In this document: piece after piece, positions 61,669 to 64,000 of the stretch
Layout: every line of letters begins with the position of its first letter
Numbering within the stretch: the stretch's first letter is position 1
Origin: Onchocerca volvulus
Lineage: Eukaryota; Nematoda; Chromadorea; Rhabditida; Onchocercidae
Length of the DNA stretch: 64,000 nucleotides
Reading direction: 5' to 3'
Assembly (NCBI GenBank): GCA_000499405.2
Contig: HG738137.1
Location: 15,587,873-15,651,872 of the forward strand
Translations under genes and position numbers: made by a program
Notes under the pieces: model-generated
The model's input: only the letters and a program-made list of their open reading frames with translations
The model's database searches: none
What the model was told of the DNA's origin: nothing

Positions 61669-62315
61669 CTAATTATCATTATCTAATGAAGAAAATTGTT
61701 CTTTTAACTTATAAGAACCCACTCCAAAAAAATTCGCATTATCAAGGTTGCTTCTTTGCACAACATTATTGCTTATTTCACTATTGCTAAAGTTTACATA
61801 ATCAACATTCGAGCTTAACAGACTAGAAAGATTCATTTTTACTTTTGAGAAATTAGTATGCAACTCAGTCATGTTGTGCATACTCACTTTCTTGAAATTA
61901 GAATTGATAAACTTAGTATAGCTGACATCAAACTGGCTAAGTATAATACCTGTCAAATTTGCAGAAACAAATATTGCAAAACTCTAATTTTTACCTCCTA
62001 TTCTTGTATCTTATAAGTTAGCATTAGAAAAATTAGTTCCACAAAAATCAGCATTAATAAAGGACACATCTGATAAGTCAATGTGATAGAAGTCAGCACC
62101 AGTTAGACTAACTCCATCAAAAATGGATCCATTTAGATACAGTGGATTAGCTCCTTTCATTTTAAATTAACTCCATTCAAATTAGGGCCAAAACCTTTTC
62201 CATGCTATAACTGTAGAATTTTGTTTGCTATGCTTGATTTTAATACTTTAAACACACAAGTAGAAATAATATCCATTGGAAGATCGTGATATTGAAATTT
62301 CAGCGGAGTTGTCAT
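61669..62315 (-). pseudogene. Wolbachia-like pentapeptide-repeat protein, broken by stops and a frameshift
   Basis: Read on the minus strand from an ATG at 62315, the sequence encodes an N-terminal region (MTTPLKFQYHDLPMDIIST), an in-frame stop, a short GPNLNGVNLK piece, another stop and a frameshift. It then gives pentapeptide repeats of the A-[DN]-[LF]-x-x type (GADFYHIDLSDVSFINADF, GTNFSNANL). Two more stops follow (about 62008 and 61984) and then further repeats (SANLTGIILSQF, SNLDNANFFGVGSYK) to TAA at 61669. Pentapeptide repeats form a right-handed quadrilateral beta helix and are common in Wolbachia. At least four internal stops and one frameshift rule out function. Confidence 0.8.
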
Positions 62316-62399
62316 AGATAATAACGATGGGTTGAATGCAACATAAAAAGTAATAGTCCGAGCAATTTTTTAATTAGCAAAAATGATAATCCTAGCTTC

Positions 62400-62665
62400 A
62401 TGTTAATAGAAATTCTCGAGCAGCCTTGTACATTAACTAAAACAATAAATCCATTTTATAAAAAGTATGCAGATGCAATATCTATTAACGAAAAATTATT
62501 TTCTAAGCTGAGTTATATCACTGTAGTCGGATGTGGATTATCTAATTTCGCTGGACTAATAGAGAAATATTAGCTAGAAGGTGTTGCTCAAGCCGGTTAT
62601 ACTTGGAAATTTCATTTCGAAGTTCAGGTATAGCAACATAAGAGTAGGAGAAGGAAGTTTTGCAT
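62400..62665 (+). pseudogene. glmS: Wolbachia-like glmS (glucosamine-6-phosphate synthase) internal fragment
   Basis: The segment encodes EILEQPCTLTKTINPFY, matching the E-I-x-E-Q-P-x-x-[IL]-x-x-T-[IL] helix between the two GlmS domains. It then gives YITVVGCGLSNFAGLIEKY, matching the first SIS-domain motif [IV]-x-[ILV]-[VS]-[AG]-C-G-[TS]-S-x-x-A-G-x-x-x-K-Y, then a TAG stop, LEGVAQ, and in a shifted frame the FRYSN that follows the family's E-[IV]-x-S-E-[FY]-R-Y. So it covers part of the linker and first SIS domain, with one stop and one frameshift. GlmS makes glucosamine-6-phosphate for peptidoglycan precursors and is essential in bacteria. Confidence 0.82.
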
Positions 62666-62702
62666 TCTAGTGTTGGTTGCTTTGGTAACAAAGAAAAATG
62701 CC

Positions 62703-62725
62703 ATTCTAGTGCATGACGCTAGAAT
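62703..62725. repeat. Palindromic element resembling Wolbachia/Rickettsiales intergenic repeats
   Basis: ATTCTAGTG-CATGA-CGCTAGAAT is an imperfect palindrome (one mismatch in 9 bp arms). Wolbachia genomes carry many intergenic palindromes of the form ATTCCAGTGC..TGACACTGGAAT, from memory of the genus. A half copy (GCATTCTAGTG) lies at 62662-62672. It fits the bacterial origin of the block. Confidence 0.5.
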
Positions 62726-62819
62726 TCAAGAAAAAACAAAGTTTTTTAAAAGAAAAATATAAAAAAGTGTTTGCGTTCAAATTTATTTATAGCAGAATTA
62801 GTTACGTAATATTCTAACT

Positions 62820-63082
62820 AGGAGCAATATTGTGGTAATAATTGTGGAAAAGATAATTGTGGCCACAACCTGATATTATATGGGTTCCAAGCGATGAGTA
62901 TGAAAAAGTTGATATTAATAAATATAGGTTAGAAAAGTGGAAATGCGGGGTGACTTTTATTGTACACGAGCTTGCTTAAACACTTATCTAGATTATAAAT
63001 TGTGTTTATTTAGAAGTATATATTGTTGCAATTAAAAAAATATTTTATGCAAAAAAAAAAAAAAAAAAAAAACCTCTTCTTG
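62820..63082 (+). other. Unidentified part of the bacterial-derived block before the gap
   Basis: It contains an open piece WVPSDEYEKVDINKYRLEKW followed by CGVTFIVHELA and a stop (about 62877-62979), unrecognised. A poly(A) run of about 20 precedes the assembly gap. Confidence 0.35.
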
Positions 63083-63628
63083 NNNNNNNNNNNNNNNNNN
63101 NNNNNNNNNNNNNNNNNNNNNNNNNNNNNNNNNNNNNNNNNNNNNNNNNNNNNNNNNNNNNNNNNNNNNNNNNNNNNNNNNNNNNNNNNNNNNNNNNNNN
63201 NNNNNNNNNNNNNNNNNNNNNNNNNNNNNNNNNNNNNNNNNNNNNNNNNNNNNNNNNNNNNNNNNNNNNNNNNNNNNNNNNNNNNNNNNNNNNNNNNNNN
63301 NNNNNNNNNNNNNNNNNNNNNNNNNNNNNNNNNNNNNNNNNNNNNNNNNNNNNNNNNNNNNNNNNNNNNNNNNNNNNNNNNNNNNNNNNNNNNNNNNNNN
63401 NNNNNNNNNNNNNNNNNNNNNNNNNNNNNNNNNNNNNNNNNNNNNNNNNNNNNNNNNNNNNNNNNNNNNNNNNNNNNNNNNNNNNNNNNNNNNNNNNNNN
63501 NNNNNNNNNNNNNNNNNNNNNNNNNNNNNNNNNNNNNNNNNNNNNNNNNNNNNNNNNNNNNNNNNNNNNNNNNNNNNNNNNNNNNNNNNNNNNNNNNNNN
63601 NNNNNNNNNNNNNNNNNNNNNNNNNNNN
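63083..63628. other. Assembly gap, 546 N
   Basis: All bases are N. Continuity between the two sides is therefore a scaffolding statement, not direct sequence. Confidence 1.
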
Positions 63629-63783
<155 letters not shown>

Positions 63784-64000
63784 ATAGAAGTTATATTGAG
63801 CCCTGTGATACAACTGCTGTTTTTGACTAAGAAACCACATATAATAATAATATGTGAGGTAAATGGTAACGGTAAAACCACAACTATAGATAAACCCGCG
63901 TATAAATATAAAAAAAAAAGGGGGAAAATCCGTTGTGCTGGTTATATGCGATAAAGCTGCTGCTAGTGAACAATAAACCGTGATAAGATTTGCTTCAAAT
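63784..64000 (+). pseudogene. ftsY: Wolbachia-like ftsY (SRP receptor) NG-domain fragment
   Basis: The frame gives LSPVIQLLFLTKKPHIIII, then the GTPase P-loop EVNGNGKTTT, where FtsY proteins have G-V-N-G-x-G-K-T-T-T-[IL]-x-K-L-A. After an insertion in an A/G run the frame shifts to GKSVVLVICD, then KAAASEQ and a stop. The DTFRAAA-x-EQL motif has thus lost residues (D-KAAASEQ). FtsY is the bacterial SRP receptor GTPase at the inner membrane. The fragment runs off the window. Confidence 0.85.

Noticed and set aside
61332..61790. A single 152-residue nematode protein
   Set aside because: Only the first 60 or so codons resemble a protein family (YgfZ-like, bacterial). The rest lies opposite a pentapeptide-repeat pseudogene.

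Overview
The window looks like nuclear DNA from a filarial (onchocercid) nematode. It is very AT-rich and full of homopolymer A/T runs. Its genes are split into short exons by GT-AG introns with T-rich acceptors ending TTTCAG. Gene content is nematode-like: a cuticle-type collagen, an srsx-like seven-transmembrane receptor and a nematode-style tyrosine phosphatase. The right end carries broken pieces of alphaproteobacterial housekeeping genes, best read as Wolbachia-derived nuclear insertions (nuwts). The species cannot be named from the sequence alone. No tRNA, rRNA or CRISPR array was seen.

Layout. 1.36-2.38 kb (-): a two-exon Pmp3/UPF0057 small membrane protein. 3.3-5.25 kb (+): a frameshifted, 3'-truncated BEL/Pao retrotransposon, followed by two diverged copies of a ~150 bp repeat around an ATAA microsatellite. 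5.8-11.4 kb: repeats only. 11.57-13.80 kb (-): a complete five-exon YEATS4/GAS41 gene with an 84 bp tandem duplication just past its stop. 14.4-14.7 kb (-): a possible 90-residue protein. 16.46-18.58 kb (+): an HMG-box-like protein. 20.4-28.65 kb (+): an 11-exon protein tyrosine phosphatase-like gene with unusual substrate loops. 32.03-36.03 kb (+): a nine-exon collagen with a long non-collagenous tail. 38.87-40.81 kb (-): a six-exon akirin gene with a 48-nt poly(G) run in intron 1. 41-49.9 kb: a gene-poor repeat region. 49.97-52.68 kb (+): a nine-exon DCC1/DSCC1 cohesion gene, with a degenerate telomere-like repeat about 1.1 kb beyond it. 55.92-58.31 kb (-): a complete six-exon srsx-like receptor. 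59.6-60.03 kb (-): coding-like segments I do not recognise. 61.08-64.0 kb: a mosaic of degenerate bacterial pieces (atpD, ygfZ-like, pentapeptide-repeat, glmS, rpoB, ftsY) interrupted by a 546-base assembly gap.

Exon chains for the conserved genes were rebuilt by hand from splice sites, reading phase and family resemblance. In each the phases close exactly and the protein length matches the family. The nuclear genes do not form an obvious pathway: GAS41 and akirin are both chromatin-linked transcription factors, and DCC1 belongs to the alternative clamp loader used for cohesion. Several genes have a TTTCAG- or TTTAG-type acceptor only 0-15 nt before the ATG, which suggests spliced-leader trans-splicing. 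The main item of interest is the right-hand insertion mosaic: at least six bacterial genes in about 3 kb, each with its own stops or frameshifts.
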